Source: Apostichopus japonicus
Taxonomy: Eukaryota; Echinodermata; Holothuroidea; Aspidochirotida; Stichopodidae
Length of the DNA: 64,000 nt
Assembly (NCBI RefSeq): GCF_037975245.1
Contig: NC_092564.1
Location: forward strand, 858,601-922,600
Direction: 5' to 3'
Shown: positions 63,670 through 64,000 of the stretch, one piece after another
Numbering within the stretch: position 1 is the first letter of the stretch
Layout: every line of letters begins with the position of its first letter
The notes under the pieces: generated by a model
Databases searched by the model: none
What the model saw: only the letters and a program-made list of their open reading frames with translations
What the model was told of the DNA's origin: nothing
Made by a program: the position numbers and the translations under genes

Positions 63670-64000
63670 TATGATTTTTCATATATTGCCCACTGCTGAC
63701 CACAAATGACCTTTGACCCTTACCCAAAAAAGTGCTCATGTACTAATTATGCGGAAGCTTCTTGCCAAATTAAATGAGAACTGCAGATGTTTCCTATCTA
63801 TTACCTTAAATGAACTGACCTACACCAAATTGTGTTAAATCCTCTACACCATAGCTATTTGTACCATGCATGATGTTCAGGTTCTGGGTAAACATCATTT
63901 TTGAGATTTTCACATTTTGCTCTCTGCTGACCCCAAATGACCTTTGAACTCTATCCAAAACAATAGGTTTCTTGTACAATTATGGGGAAGCTACTGTACC
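63670..64000. repeat. ~215-bp tandem or dispersed repeat carrying TGACCTTTGACC
   Basis: CACTGCTGACCACAAATGAC, CTTTGACC and ATTATGCGGAAGCT at about 63690-63760 return as CTCTGCTGACCCCAAATGAC, CTTTGAAC and ATTATGGGGAAGCT at about 63920-63995. The second copy runs off the window. Confidence 0.85.

Noticed and set aside
41000-64000. Frequent TACTGTA/TACAGTA palindromic words
   Set aside because: They look over-represented by eye across the whole window, but I cannot count them against a background, and they mark no particular feature.

Overview
The window looks like nuclear DNA of a marine invertebrate animal. It is AT-rich and intron-dominated, with small exons bounded by GT-AG sites, dense tandem repeats and several DNA-transposon families. 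An echinoderm or other invertebrate deuterostome is my best guess, but nothing in the sequence fixes the species. No bacterial-type operons, rRNA genes or convincing tRNA genes are visible.

One gene can be identified with confidence. It is an AGAP-family (centaurin-gamma) ArfGAP, closest to AGAP1, on the minus strand. Ten coding exons between about 35.43 kb and 1.37 kb join in consistent phase: a GTPase-like domain (35433-17652), a low-complexity Gln/Ser/Pro/His/Gly linker (16786-16410), the first half of the split PH domain (11535-7645), the inter-PH linker (2727-1736) and the start of the second PH half (1441-1368). The ArfGAP and ankyrin domains must lie beyond position 1. The 5' end is uncertain: candidate start exons with matching phase are at 41021-40934 and about 37700-37616.

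The most striking feature is in the intron after the first PH exon. The last 39 bp of that exon, its splice donor and 24 bp in total of intron form a 63-bp unit repeated 32 times (about 9452-11468). Every unit offers a GTGAGT donor preceded by the same 13 PH-domain codons. The period is divisible by three and the flanking splice phases are 0/0, so the first five donors would give in-frame PH domains with 0 to 4 extra 21-residue inserts. After that a TGA appears. I do not know of a described system like this array of exon-end/donor repeats.

Other introns of the gene carry a 57-bp telomere-like array (5593-7385), a 15-bp array (3400-4393), an array abutting a splice donor (about 1025-1362) and 77-bp and 43-bp arrays. 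They also hold a 3.15-kb Kolobok-like DNA transposon (29105-32255, TTAA target duplication) with a decayed THAP start, inserted 46 bp from a splice donor, and an inverted pair of ~0.5-kb interspersed repeats (20.5 and 39 kb).

The right third (41-64 kb) has no recognisable exon. It is upstream or first-intron DNA containing a hAT-like element with an 8-bp target duplication (47942-49168), a smaller element that shares an internal block with it (56761-57401), a foldback element (about 47340-47790) and many minisatellites.
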